Shown here one piece after another: positions 1-6,493 of a stretch of 6,942 nt of DNA. The translations under genes and the position numbers were made by a program. Within the stretch, counting starts at the first letter, position 1; the number at the start of each line of letters is the position of its first letter. The notes under the pieces are model-generated. The model ran no database searches and had not been told where the DNA came from. It was given only the letters and a program-made list of their open reading frames with translations. Source of the stretch: Hyphomicrobiales bacterium (GTDB lineage Bacteria; Pseudomonadota; Alphaproteobacteria; Rhizobiales; JAUVMS01); contig JAUVMS010000179.1 in assembly GCA_030600135.1 (NCBI GenBank), forward strand, positions 1 to 6,942. Reading direction: 5' to 3'.

Positions 1-235
1 ATCCGCATCTAACGGAGCGCAGCATTGCGCAATGGTGTCCGCTCTAAGATGGTGCTACCCGGGCGGACAAACTGCTGGGTCGGTAGTGACTGCTTTGGCC
101 CACATCCCAAGAATCCTTCTCGGAGCGTAACAGTTTCACACTCTGCCCGCCAACAGGCGTCGGAACGCATCCGTCCTGCCGCCTCGCCGGGCGGTGCCGA
201 CCTTGCGGGTTCGCCGCGCCGCCGGTTCGGTTTCG

Positions 236-661
236 TCAGTTGGTGATCACGATACGCGTTCGGCCCTTGCCGTATTTGCGCACCAGATTGTAGAGCCGCC
301 GCGCATTGGCCCGATGCAACCGAACACAGCCATGCGACGCGCGACGTCCGAGCCGACTCACGGCGTTGGTGCCGTGGATCGCATATCCGCCGCGAAAGAA
401 AATCGAATGCGGCATCGGCGAATTGTTGTACTTGCTCGAATAGTGCATGCGCTTCAGAAATTTGGGTCGGTACGACCCGCGCGGCGTGCGATAACCGCGC
501 CGCCCGGTAGAGACCGCCCAGGAGTGCCTGAGGCTGCCGTTTACGTAAACATTCATTCGCTGTGCTGAGACGTCGATCTTAGCAACGACAGACGCTTTTG
601 CGTCCGCACTTGCCATGACAAAAACCGCAAATGCAGCACTGAGTAACGCGAGACTACGCAT
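236..661 (-). CDS. Minimal periplasmic L,D-transpeptidase (YkuD domain)
   Basis: A 141-residue protein that is almost entirely one YkuD (ErfK/YbiS/YcfS/YnhG) domain behind a signal peptide. Enzymes of this family form 3-3 crosslinks in peptidoglycan or attach outer-membrane proteins to it, using a cysteine nucleophile in the periplasm. Seen directly: a hydrophobic N-terminus (about residues 3-18) ending in an Ala-rich stretch that suits signal peptidase I cleavage near residues 21-23; the family histidine in AIHGT (His96); and the catalytic signature SHGCVRL with His110, Cys112 and Arg114. There is no LysM or peptidoglycan-binding domain, so it is at the short end of the family, and it is strongly basic. 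The ATG at 661 has a GGGGA stretch about 6 bases upstream. It is transcribed away from the HAD phosphatase gene. The family call is firm; the exact reaction (crosslinking or lipoprotein attachment) cannot be told from sequence. Confidence 0.93.
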   Translation of the reverse strand: MRSLALLSAAFAVFVMASADAKASVVAKIDVSAQRMNVYVNGSLRHSWAVSTGRRGYRTPRGSYRPKFLKRMHYSSKYNNSPMPHSIFFRGGYAIHGTNAVSRLGRRASHGCVRLHRANARRLYNLVRKYGKGRTRIVITN

Positions 662-923
662 CTTCCATCCCCATTTTTTTTACTCGTTATGTCTTACGCC
701 GGACAGTATCGCACAAATTGAGCTTGGCCGTAAGCCGATGTATTGAGAAGCGTGAACGTATGGCTTTGGGAACACGCAGCATTTTAATGGTGTTCCGGCG
801 GGCCGCGACATGGCGCCGTTGCAACCCGCCGGCGATGCTCCTCGGCGCGCCCTTCTTTCGCCTCGCGAATCATTTCTGTTCGCCGAACCGACAACCTCAA
901 TCGGCGCGTCCCGAGGAGTACAC

Positions 924-1847
924 ATGTCCGATCGCACGAAAGCCGCCAGCCGCTCGAAGCGCACGCAATCGTCCATAAAGCCGGTCGAAACGGCCAAGGG
1001 ATACGAGAAGCGCACAATCGCGCTGGTCTATGATTTCGATGGCACGCTCAGCCCGAAACCGATGCAGGAGTACGGTTTTCTGCCAGCCATTGGCGAAGAC
1101 CCAGCCGCCTTCTGGGCCGAGGTCAACCGAAAGGCCTACGAGCACGAAGCCGAGGGCCTCATCGTCTACATGCATCTGATGTATCAAAAGGCCAAGGCGG
1201 CGGGCGTCGAGATCCGACGCGACGACCTGGTCGCCCTCGGCCGCGGCGTCGAGCTCTTCAAAGGGGTTGAGGCGTGGTTCGACGAAATCGAGAACTACAT
1301 AAAGCTTCGCGCGGAGACGGCGGTAAGCGTACGCCACTACATGATTTCATCAGGGCTCAAGGAAATCATCGAAGGCACGACGATTTATCCGCGCTTTCAC
1401 AACGTGTTTGCGTCGGAGTATTTTTTCGAGCCCTACGAGCTGCCATTCCCAAAGCGCGTCATCACTGACACCAACAAAACCCAATATCTCTTTCGCATCA
1501 ACAAAGGTGTCGAAGATCTCCGCCAGTCCATCAACAGCCACATGCCAGAGGACCAGCGACCGATCCCGTTCGCCAACATGGTCTACTTCGGTGACGGCGA
1601 CACCGACGTTCCCTCCATGGCCGTCACACGGTCCAACGGTGGCTGCGCCGTTGCCGTACACCCGCCCGGTGGCAAGCAAGCGAAGTGCCAGGACCTCTAT
1701 CGCGCCAAGCGGGTCGACTTCTACGCCCCCGCCGATTATCGACGCGGCTCGGATTTGTTCCGGCGTACCTGCCTATTGCTCGACCGCATTCTCGCGGATA
1801 TTCGCGTTCGGGAAGAGATGTGGACCTTGCAGAGCGACGCAACTTGA
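924..1847 (+). CDS. HAD-superfamily phosphatase
   Basis: A 307-residue cytoplasmic hydrolase of the haloacid dehalogenase superfamily, probably a phosphomonoesterase; substrate unknown. Seen: motif I DFDGTLS with nucleophile Asp37 and general acid/base Asp39; motif II in MISSG (Ser142/143); a plausible motif III lysine at Lys185 (NKTQ); and motif IV GDGDTD with Asp224 and Asp228, which bind Mg2+. The roughly 100 residues between motifs I and II, largely helical in character, would form a C1-type cap that sets substrate choice. The first 30 residues are rich in Lys, Arg and Ser and look disordered. I chose the ATG at 924 because GAGGAG lies at 913-918, five bases upstream. The reading frame stays open to an ATG at 810, but the residues this would add look like non-coding sequence. 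It resembles phosphoserine phosphatase-type HAD proteins in layout, but I would not assign serine biosynthesis on this evidence. Confidence 0.9.
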   Translation: MSDRTKAASRSKRTQSSIKPVETAKGYEKRTIALVYDFDGTLSPKPMQEYGFLPAIGEDPAAFWAEVNRKAYEHEAEGLIVYMHLMYQKAKAAGVEIRRDDLVALGRGVELFKGVEAWFDEIENYIKLRAETAVSVRHYMISSGLKEIIEGTTIYPRFHNVFASEYFFEPYELPFPKRVITDTNKTQYLFRINKGVEDLRQSINSHMPEDQRPIPFANMVYFGDGDTDVPSMAVTRSNGGCAVAVHPPGGKQAKCQDLYRAKRVDFYAPADYRRGSDLFRRTCLLLDRILADIRVREEMWTLQSDAT

Positions 1848-1961
1848 ACCAGGACTGCCCTTAGCAGGTCCGCGCCAAAAGCCCGCAACGTTTGGTGACG
1901 ATATCAAGCCGTCGCGTCAACAATCCGTCCAGGCCAGACATGTGGGCAGCGATCTGTGAAA

Positions 1962-1987
1962 GGTGGTAGGGGGAACCACCACATTTT
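1962..1987. terminator. Possible bidirectional terminator hairpin
   Basis: GGTGGT (1962-1967) and ACCACC (1975-1980) form a perfect 6-base stem around a 7-base loop, followed on the plus strand by ACATTTT. On the minus strand the stem is followed by TTTCAC. It sits between the stop codons of two convergent genes (1847 plus, 1999 minus), where a shared terminator is expected. The stem is short and the T-tract is weak, so this is a moderate call. Confidence 0.42.
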
Positions 1988-1998
1988 CATGTCACCGC

Positions 1999-2235
1999 TC
2001 ATACAGGATCGCCGCTGTCATCCTCGACGCAGCTGATCATGTGTCGGACCACTTCGATTTCCAGTTTGCCGACTTTTCCAACAGCGGCGATCGCGCCGCC
2101 AATGTCACTGCGCTTTGATTCGACGAACGTCTTGCATGTTGTCTCAGTCGCAAAGACCTGAGGAAACTGGCCCATCATCATCGACATTGGTGCCGCGTCT
2201 GAGGTGATGAAGAGAACGAGAACCGCTTTCCACAT
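1999..2235 (-). CDS. Small two-cysteine protein, function unknown
   Basis: A 78-residue protein I do not recognise. It starts with a short hydrophobic stretch (about residues 3-11) that may be a weak signal peptide or membrane anchor. A Met-rich patch with three consecutive methionines follows (residues 17-21), then a mixed, mildly charged body and an acidic C-terminus. It has exactly two cysteines (Cys34 and Cys69), about evenly placed and able to form a disulfide if the protein is exported. The start is chosen at 2235 because GGGGGA lies 7 bases upstream. The in-frame ATG at 2250 would place its nearest Shine-Dalgarno-like sequence (AGGGAGGAG) about 16 bases away, which is too far. Good ribosome-site spacing and a protein-like composition favour a real gene. 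It converges on the HAD phosphatase gene and diverges from the ureohydrolase gene. No function can be given. Confidence 0.6.
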   Translation of the reverse strand: MWKAVLVLFITSDAAPMSMMMGQFPQVFATETTCKTFVESKRSDIGGAIAAVGKVGKLEIEVVRHMISCVEDDSGDPV

Positions 2236-2597
2236 GGTTTTATCCCCCATCTGTGGTCAGTTCGCTCTCCTCCCTAGTGATCCGAACCTTGTTGCGGAAG
2301 GTCGGTTGGCCACTGCTGATCCGAAATACGCCAAAACACCGAAACAGCCGGGCTCACACCACCAATGATCGAAATCAAGTAAGCCCCCCGCCTTGGTGGC
2401 AAAAGCCTTGAAGCACAATCGTACAGTGATTCGGTTGGCAAAATCCGCAATGTGGCACAATTTCGACAGTAGAAACACAATTGCCACACCGTTAGAAAGC
2501 ACAGTGGGTTCGCCAGGAAACACTTCCCCATTGCGTCGGCACCTTGCCCTCGGCATATCATTGAACGAAGTGACGCAGATCAGAAAGGGTGCGGTCC
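2236..2597. other. Gene-free spacer between divergent genes
   Basis: This stretch separates the small two-cysteine gene (minus) from the ureohydrolase gene (plus) and so should hold both promoters. It is visibly more AT-rich than the flanking genes. Open frames cross it on the minus strand (2274-2561 and 2257-2667) and the plus strand (2393-2608). None has a convincing ribosome-binding site or a recognisable protein, and the longest runs into the ureohydrolase gene. I could not identify a clear promoter or riboswitch. The only structure that stands out is the inverted repeat at 2451-2488. Confidence 0.6.
2451..2488. repeat. Imperfect inverted repeat upstream of the ureohydrolase gene
   Basis: TGTGGCA (2451-2457) is the exact reverse complement of TGCCACA (2482-2488). 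Allowing a two-base bulge, the arms extend to TGTGGC(AC)AATT and AATTGCCACA, enclosing about 16 bases. It lies about 110 bases before the ureohydrolase ATG. It could be an operator for a dimeric regulator or an RNA hairpin. No T-tract follows, so it does not look like a terminator. Confidence 0.4.
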
Positions 2598-3581
2598 ATG
2601 AGTATTGACAAGCGTTTCTTCGAACCGGTCTCCGGCGCTGAACTGCCGCGCTTTGCCGGCATTCCAACCTTCATGCGCCTCCCAGTCCTCGACCTGGACG
2701 ATGCCAGGATCTCCGATGTCGACATCGGGCTCATTGGCGTGCCTTGGGATGGCGGCACGACCAATCGCCCAGGTGCCCGCCACGGCCCACGCCAAATGCG
2801 CGATCTGTCCACAATGATCCGCAGTGTTCACCCGGCGACGAAAATCTCACCGTTCACTGAAACCAACTGCGCCGATTTGGGCGATGTCCAGATCAACCCG
2901 GCTGGTCTCGACGATACCATGGAGCGGGTGACGGCGTTCTATCAGCGGGTGATCGAGCGCAACATCACGCCCCTCACAGCTGGTGGCGACCACCTCATCT
3001 CGCTGCCGGTCTTGCGTGCACTTGCCAAGGATCGCCCACTCGGGATGATTCACTTCGATGCCCATACCGACCTCAACGATGGCTACTTTGGCGGCTTCAA
3101 GCTCACCCATGGCACACCGTTTCGTCGTGCCATCGAAGAAGGTCTGCTCGACCCCAAAAAAATCGTCCAGATTGGCCTGCGCGGCACTATGTATGACGGC
3201 TCCGACATGGAATGGGGGCGGGCTCGCGGCGTCACCATCATCGAGATCGAGGAGTTTTTCGAACGCGGAATTTCCGATGTCATGGCCGAGGCCCGGTCGA
3301 TCGTCGGCAATGATCCGATCTACGTCAGCTATGACATCGACTTCATCGACCCAGCGTTTGCACCGGGCACCGGCACGCCCGAGATCGGCGGACCAAACAC
3401 CTTTCAGGCGCAACAGGTGGTGCGCAAACTTTACGATCTCAACATCGTCGGCGCCGACCTGGTCGAGGTTTCACCGCCATTCGATCAGTCGGGCGGCACG
3501 GCATGGGTCGGCGTATCGATCATGTTCGAGCTCTTGTGTGCGCTCACCACTGCCGTGAAGGTGCGGCGCAGGGCGACCTAG
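2598..3581 (+). CDS. Arginase/agmatinase-family ureohydrolase
   Basis: A 327-residue cytoplasmic enzyme of the ureohydrolase family, which uses a dinuclear metal centre (usually Mn2+) to hydrolyse guanidino groups, releasing urea. Seen: GGDH with His132; FDAHTD with Asp154, His156 and Asp158; SYDIDFIDP with Asp246 and Asp248. These are the full set of six metal ligands. Also present are the conserved His171 in HGTPF and Glu290 in DLVEVSPPFD. The length and the N-terminal pattern (LPRFAGIPTFMRLP) fit the agmatinase/guanidinobutyrase/guanidinopropionase branch rather than true arginases. The family also contains nickel-dependent guanidine hydrolases, so the substrate is open: agmatine, 4-guanidinobutyrate, 3-guanidinopropionate or guanidine. 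The ATG at 2598 is preferred over the in-frame GTG at 2589 because AGAAAGGG (2582-2589) gives sensible spacing. No transporter, regulator or partner gene is adjacent that would settle the substrate. Confidence 0.94.
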   Translation: MSIDKRFFEPVSGAELPRFAGIPTFMRLPVLDLDDARISDVDIGLIGVPWDGGTTNRPGARHGPRQMRDLSTMIRSVHPATKISPFTETNCADLGDVQINPAGLDDTMERVTAFYQRVIERNITPLTAGGDHLISLPVLRALAKDRPLGMIHFDAHTDLNDGYFGGFKLTHGTPFRRAIEEGLLDPKKIVQIGLRGTMYDGSDMEWGRARGVTIIEIEEFFERGISDVMAEARSIVGNDPIYVSYDIDFIDPAFAPGTGTPEIGGPNTFQAQQVVRKLYDLNIVGADLVEVSPPFDQSGGTAWVGVSIMFELLCALTTAVKVRRRAT

Positions 3582-3592
3582 CAGTCTGCTAG
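3578..3592. repeat. 15-base palindrome over the ureohydrolase stop codon
   Basis: CTAGCAGTCTGCTAG is a perfect 7-base inverted repeat around a single central T and includes the TAG stop codon (3579-3581). As RNA it could form a 5-base stem with a 5-base loop. No T-tract follows, so termination is doubtful. The outer CTAG tetramers flanking CAG and CTG are discussed in the findings. Confidence 0.5.
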
Positions 3593-3726
3593 CCGATTGT
3601 CCTGCATATCGCGTTGAAACTTAGCCATTGTCTGATCAAACGGTGTAGACTCGATTCTCGTGTCTCCGTGCTGTGGGGGCGAGCAGACCAATCGAAAAAA
3701 AACATCGGGAGCGACTGCCACAAACA

Positions 3727-5028
3727 ATGGCAGAGACCATCCAGCTAACGCCGGAATTCGAGCGCGCCATGGATCACGTCAAGCGCGAGCGTGGTTCCAT
3801 TTTCGTCACCGGGCGGGCAGGCACCGGCAAATCGACCCTGCTCAAGGCCCTTCGCGAGACCGTCAATCTCAAAACCGCGGTGGCCGCGCCGACGGGCCTT
3901 GCCGCGGTCCAAGTTGGCGGTCAAACGATCCACTCGCTCTTTTCATTCCCCCCTCGACTGATCACGCCTGACATGATCCGCCCAGGCCGCAACGCCGGTG
4001 TACTGCGACGGCTGGAGCTTTTGATCATTGATGAGGTGTCCATGGTCCGTGCAGATCTCATGGACGCGATCGACAAGTCGCTGCGGATCACGCGCAAAGC
4101 GCCGGATGTCGCCTTTGGTGGCGTTCAGCTCGCCATGTTCGGCGATCCCCATCAGCTGCCGCCGATCGTCCAACGTGGCGAGATGCAACACTATTTTGCC
4201 GAGACCTTTGGCGGCCCGTTCTTTTTCAATGCGCCCGGATTGAGTGAAGCCGAAATTCCTCGCCTCGAGCTCACCGAGGTCTTCCGCCAGCGCGACGAGG
4301 ATTTCATCGATATCCTCAACCATGTCCGCGAGGGCGAGGCCGACCCGGCGGTCCTGGAGCCACTCAATTCGCGAACCTGCGCGCTTAACGAGCTCAACGA
4401 TCCGAGCCGATATGTTGTACTGACACCGACCAATCAGGCCGCGCACAACATCAACATGACGTTTCTCGAGCGCCTGCCCGGCACCGCGGTCGAGTTTGAA
4501 GCGATGGTGAGCGGCGAGTTCGCCCAAGGCGCCTATCCCACCGACGAGACCCTAGCGCTCAAGGAGGGGGCTGCCGTAATTCTGTTGCGCAACGATCCAA
4601 GGGGGCGCTGGGTCAATGGCACGCTGGCAACGATTTCCGAGATTGGCGAGCACACAGTTTCAATCGACATAGACGGCGAAACCCACGAACTCGAGCCGGA
4701 GGTATGGGAAAACGTCCACTATGCCTACGACCGGGGCAAAGATAAGATTGTCGAGACCGTGGCGGGCAAGTTTCGCCAGTTGCCGCTGCGCCTCGCCTGG
4801 GCCCTCACGATTCATAAATCGCAAGGAATGACGCTCGAACGCGTCTACATCGATTTTGGACGGGGAACATTTTCGCACGGCCAAGCCTATGTGGCCCTCT
4901 CGCGCTGCCGCTCGCTCGCAGGCTTGGCGCTCGCCCGCCCGCTTCGCCCTCGCGATATCTTGTTTGATCCCCAAGCCACCGGCTATCGAAACGTCTTCAG
5001 GCAGACACGCGAGCTATCTCCAGGTTAG
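3727..5028 (+). CDS. Pif1-like SF1 DNA helicase (AAA ATPase)
   Basis: A 433-residue ATP-dependent helicase of superfamily 1B, related to Pif1 and RecD, expected to move 5' to 3' on single-stranded DNA and unwind duplexes, forks or G-quadruplexes. Helicase motifs appear in order: Walker A GRAGTGKST (29-37); motif Ia AAPTGLAA (53-60); Walker B LLIIDEVSMV (98-107); a Pif1-type signature running from about 113 into motif III, FGGVQLAMFGDPHQLPPI (130-147); LTEVFRQRD (182-190); LTIHKSQGMTLERV (360-373); and motif VI VALSRCRS (389-396). Residues between about 270 and 345 have the SH3-like/beta-strand character of domain 2B. There is no extra N- or C-terminal domain, so it is a compact bacterial form. 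The ATG at 3727 is chosen because family members begin just before the TPEF motif. A GTG at 3673 is in frame and neither has a strong ribosome site. It stands alone, with no nuclease or defence partner beside it. Confidence 0.93.
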   Translation: MAETIQLTPEFERAMDHVKRERGSIFVTGRAGTGKSTLLKALRETVNLKTAVAAPTGLAAVQVGGQTIHSLFSFPPRLITPDMIRPGRNAGVLRRLELLIIDEVSMVRADLMDAIDKSLRITRKAPDVAFGGVQLAMFGDPHQLPPIVQRGEMQHYFAETFGGPFFFNAPGLSEAEIPRLELTEVFRQRDEDFIDILNHVREGEADPAVLEPLNSRTCALNELNDPSRYVVLTPTNQAAHNINMTFLERLPGTAVEFEAMVSGEFAQGAYPTDETLALKEGAAVILLRNDPRGRWVNGTLATISEIGEHTVSIDIDGETHELEPEVWENVHYAYDRGKDKIVETVAGKFRQLPLRLAWALTIHKSQGMTLERVYIDFGRGTFSHGQAYVALSRCRSLAGLALARPLRPRDILFDPQATGYRNVFRQTRELSPG

Positions 5029-5193
5029 CAGCCGAACAAATTGTTTTCCGCCGCCCACGCCCTAGTTCCCTTGCATCCCTCTTGCTCAGCTGCTTTGATC
5101 CGGCCGAAGCCGAACCACGCAGGCGGCAAGTCGTCGTCCGTTCCACGCCAATCCGCCTATGTCTGACTCATTGGGCGATTAGGTTTGGACGGG

Positions 5194-5223
5194 GAATTCG
5201 CAATAGAATTCTCATGTGAATTC
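5194..5223. repeat. Three GAATTC palindromes at exact 12-base spacing
   Basis: GAATTC occurs at 5194-5199, 5206-5211 and 5218-5223, so the starts are exactly 12 bases apart, while the 6-base linkers differ. The array ends about 72 bases before the start of the M24 gene, in a position where an operator or promoter would be expected. No regulator family is known to me from this pattern alone. Confidence 0.5.
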
Positions 5224-5245
5224 AATGCCGCTTGAACGCAATCTA

Positions 5246-5267
5246 GGCCTGCTTGCGTTTGCAGGCT
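5246..5267 (+). promoter_or_regulatory. Hairpin in the leader of the M24 gene
   Basis: GCCTGC (5247-5252) pairs perfectly with GCAGGC (5261-5266) around the 8-base loop TTGCGTTT, with one possible extra G-U pair outside. It ends 28 bases before the ATG at 5296 and just upstream of the GGAG (5281-5284) that probably serves as ribosome-binding site. It has no following T-tract. It may affect translation or mRNA stability, or be incidental. Confidence 0.3.
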
Positions 5268-5295
5268 GGTACTACATGTCGGAGTTCGCGGTCAT

Positions 5296-6456
5296 ATGTC
5301 TGATAAGCATCTTCATTTCACCGAAGACGAACTTTCCGAGCGCCGCGAGCGAGCTTGCGCGCTCATGGCTGATGAAGGGCTCGACGGCCTGCTCTGCTTT
5401 CGCCAGGAAAGCATGTACTACCTGACCGGCTACGACACGTTCGGCTACGTCTATTTCCAATGCCTCTATCTCGGCGCCGACGGGCGGATGACGCTTTTGA
5501 CCCGCGCGCCGGACTTGCGCCAAGCACAGTTCACGTCGGTAATCGACGAAATCCGGGTTTGGCGCGACGGCGCCAAGTCACGCCCTGTCAAAGCACTGCG
5601 TGCCATACTTGAAGAGCATGGCTGTCAAGGTCGAAGGCTCGGTGTCGAGTGGGAGGCCTATGGCTTGACCGCCAACAACGGTCGCGCGCTGGCGGCGGGA
5701 CTAGATGGATTTTGCACCCTCAAAGACGCCTCTCACGTGGTGAGCCTGTTGCGCCTCATGAAAAGCGACGCCGAGATCGAGCATATCCGCCACGCCGCCG
5801 AACTCGCCGATGCCGCCTGGGACCGCGCGGTCGAGCTTGCCGCGCCCGATGCCTTTGAAGGCGACATTCTGGCCGCGATGCACGGCGAGATTTTTCGTGG
5901 CGGCGGCGACGACCCGGCCAACGAATTCATCATCGGTTCGGGGCCAGGCGCGCTCATGTGCCGTTATTTCACCGGTCGGCGAAACCTAGACGCCCAAGAC
6001 CAACTCACACTTGAGTGGGCGGGCACCTACCGCCACTACCATGCCGCCATGATGCGCACCCTCGTCGTCGGCGAGGTTCCCGAGCGCCAGCGCGACCTCT
6101 ACAAAGCCGCCCAAGAGGCGCTTGTCGCCAGCGAGGAGGCGCTCAAACCCGGCTCGCCACTCGGCAACGTGTTCGCCGCGCACGCCCGCGTACTGGATAC
6201 CGCCGGCTTTGCCGCCCATCGCCTGAACGCCTGTGGCTACAGCATGGGATCCACCTTCGGACCCAACTGGATGGATTGGCCGATGCTCTATGAGGCCAAC
6301 CCGGTGATTGCCGCTCCGGGCATGGTTTTCTTTCTGCACATGATTATTTTCGATTCAGACGCAGGTCTTGCCGCCACTCTGGGCCGCACCTCATTGGTCA
6401 CCGAAAACGGATCCGAGCCGCTTTCCAAGGCGTCACTTGAATTGGTCGTGAAATAG
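5296..6456 (+). CDS. Creatinase-fold M24 family protein lacking the metal ligands
   Basis: A 386-residue protein with the two-domain layout of M24 enzymes: a creatinase-type N-terminal domain (about 8-145, with the motif ESMYYLTGYDTFGY near 38-51) and a C-terminal pita-bread domain (about 158-375). In metallopeptidases such as aminopeptidase P, five residues bind two metals (Asp, Asp, His, Glu, Glu). Aligning by eye, these positions are Glu240 (LEWAG), Ala251 (HAAMMRT), Tyr315 (GYSMG), His348 (FFLHM) and Gly363 (LGRTS), so all five differ. That pattern fits the metal-independent C-N hydrolases of the fold, creatinase and ectoine hydrolase (DoeA/EutD), more than a true Xaa-Pro peptidase. The GYSMG motif followed by GPNWMDW recalls the ectoine hydrolase region, but no ectoine genes are nearby. 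GGAG at 5281-5284 lies 11 bases before the ATG. Pipelines would probably label this Xaa-Pro peptidase; I think that is misleading. Substrate unknown. Confidence 0.85.
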   Translation: MSDKHLHFTEDELSERRERACALMADEGLDGLLCFRQESMYYLTGYDTFGYVYFQCLYLGADGRMTLLTRAPDLRQAQFTSVIDEIRVWRDGAKSRPVKALRAILEEHGCQGRRLGVEWEAYGLTANNGRALAAGLDGFCTLKDASHVVSLLRLMKSDAEIEHIRHAAELADAAWDRAVELAAPDAFEGDILAAMHGEIFRGGGDDPANEFIIGSGPGALMCRYFTGRRNLDAQDQLTLEWAGTYRHYHAAMMRTLVVGEVPERQRDLYKAAQEALVASEEALKPGSPLGNVFAAHARVLDTAGFAAHRLNACGYSMGSTFGPNWMDWPMLYEANPVIAAPGMVFFLHMIIFDSDAGLAATLGRTSLVTENGSEPLSKASLELVVK

Positions 6457-6493
6457 TTGCCAGACGGAGGCGAATTGTGCGTGGCGAATGGGT

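Noticed and set aside
1..235. A possible gene or RNA at the left edge (plus-strand frame 25-246)
   Set aside because: The frame has a TTG start, no ribosome-binding site and an unprotein-like translation, and it overlaps the transpeptidase end. No tRNA-like T-arm or clear terminator was found.
718..746. TTGAGC and TATTGA with 17-base spacing as a promoter for the HAD gene
   Set aside because: The -35 box is a partial match, the -10 box matches only three of six bases, and the site is far from the start codon. Such matches arise often by chance.
1852..1871. GGACTGC...GCAGGTCC hairpin after the HAD gene as its terminator
   Set aside because: The stem has a bulge and is not followed by a T-tract. 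The hairpin at 1962-1980 is the better candidate.
2490..2597. Possible guanidine riboswitch ahead of the ureohydrolase gene
   Set aside because: I could not find the conserved core of the guanidine-I class, paired ACGR loops of guanidine-II, or a guanidine-III-like pseudoknot.
2257..2667. Minus-strand open frames in the spacer before the ureohydrolase gene
   Set aside because: Their starts lack ribosome-binding sites, the longest overlaps the ureohydrolase start, and neither translation resembles a known protein. A decayed gene cannot be excluded.
3727..5028. The helicase as part of an antiphage defence or mobile system
   Set aside because: It is a compact, ordinary Pif1-like helicase with no nuclease, methylase or other defence-type gene next to it.
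5216..5425. A hydrophobic plus-strand frame overlapping the start of the M24 gene, possibly a leader peptide
   Set aside because: It has no ribosome-binding site at its GTG or ATG, and most of its length lies out of frame within the clear M24 coding region. The hydrophobic stretch is probably a by-product of the other frame.
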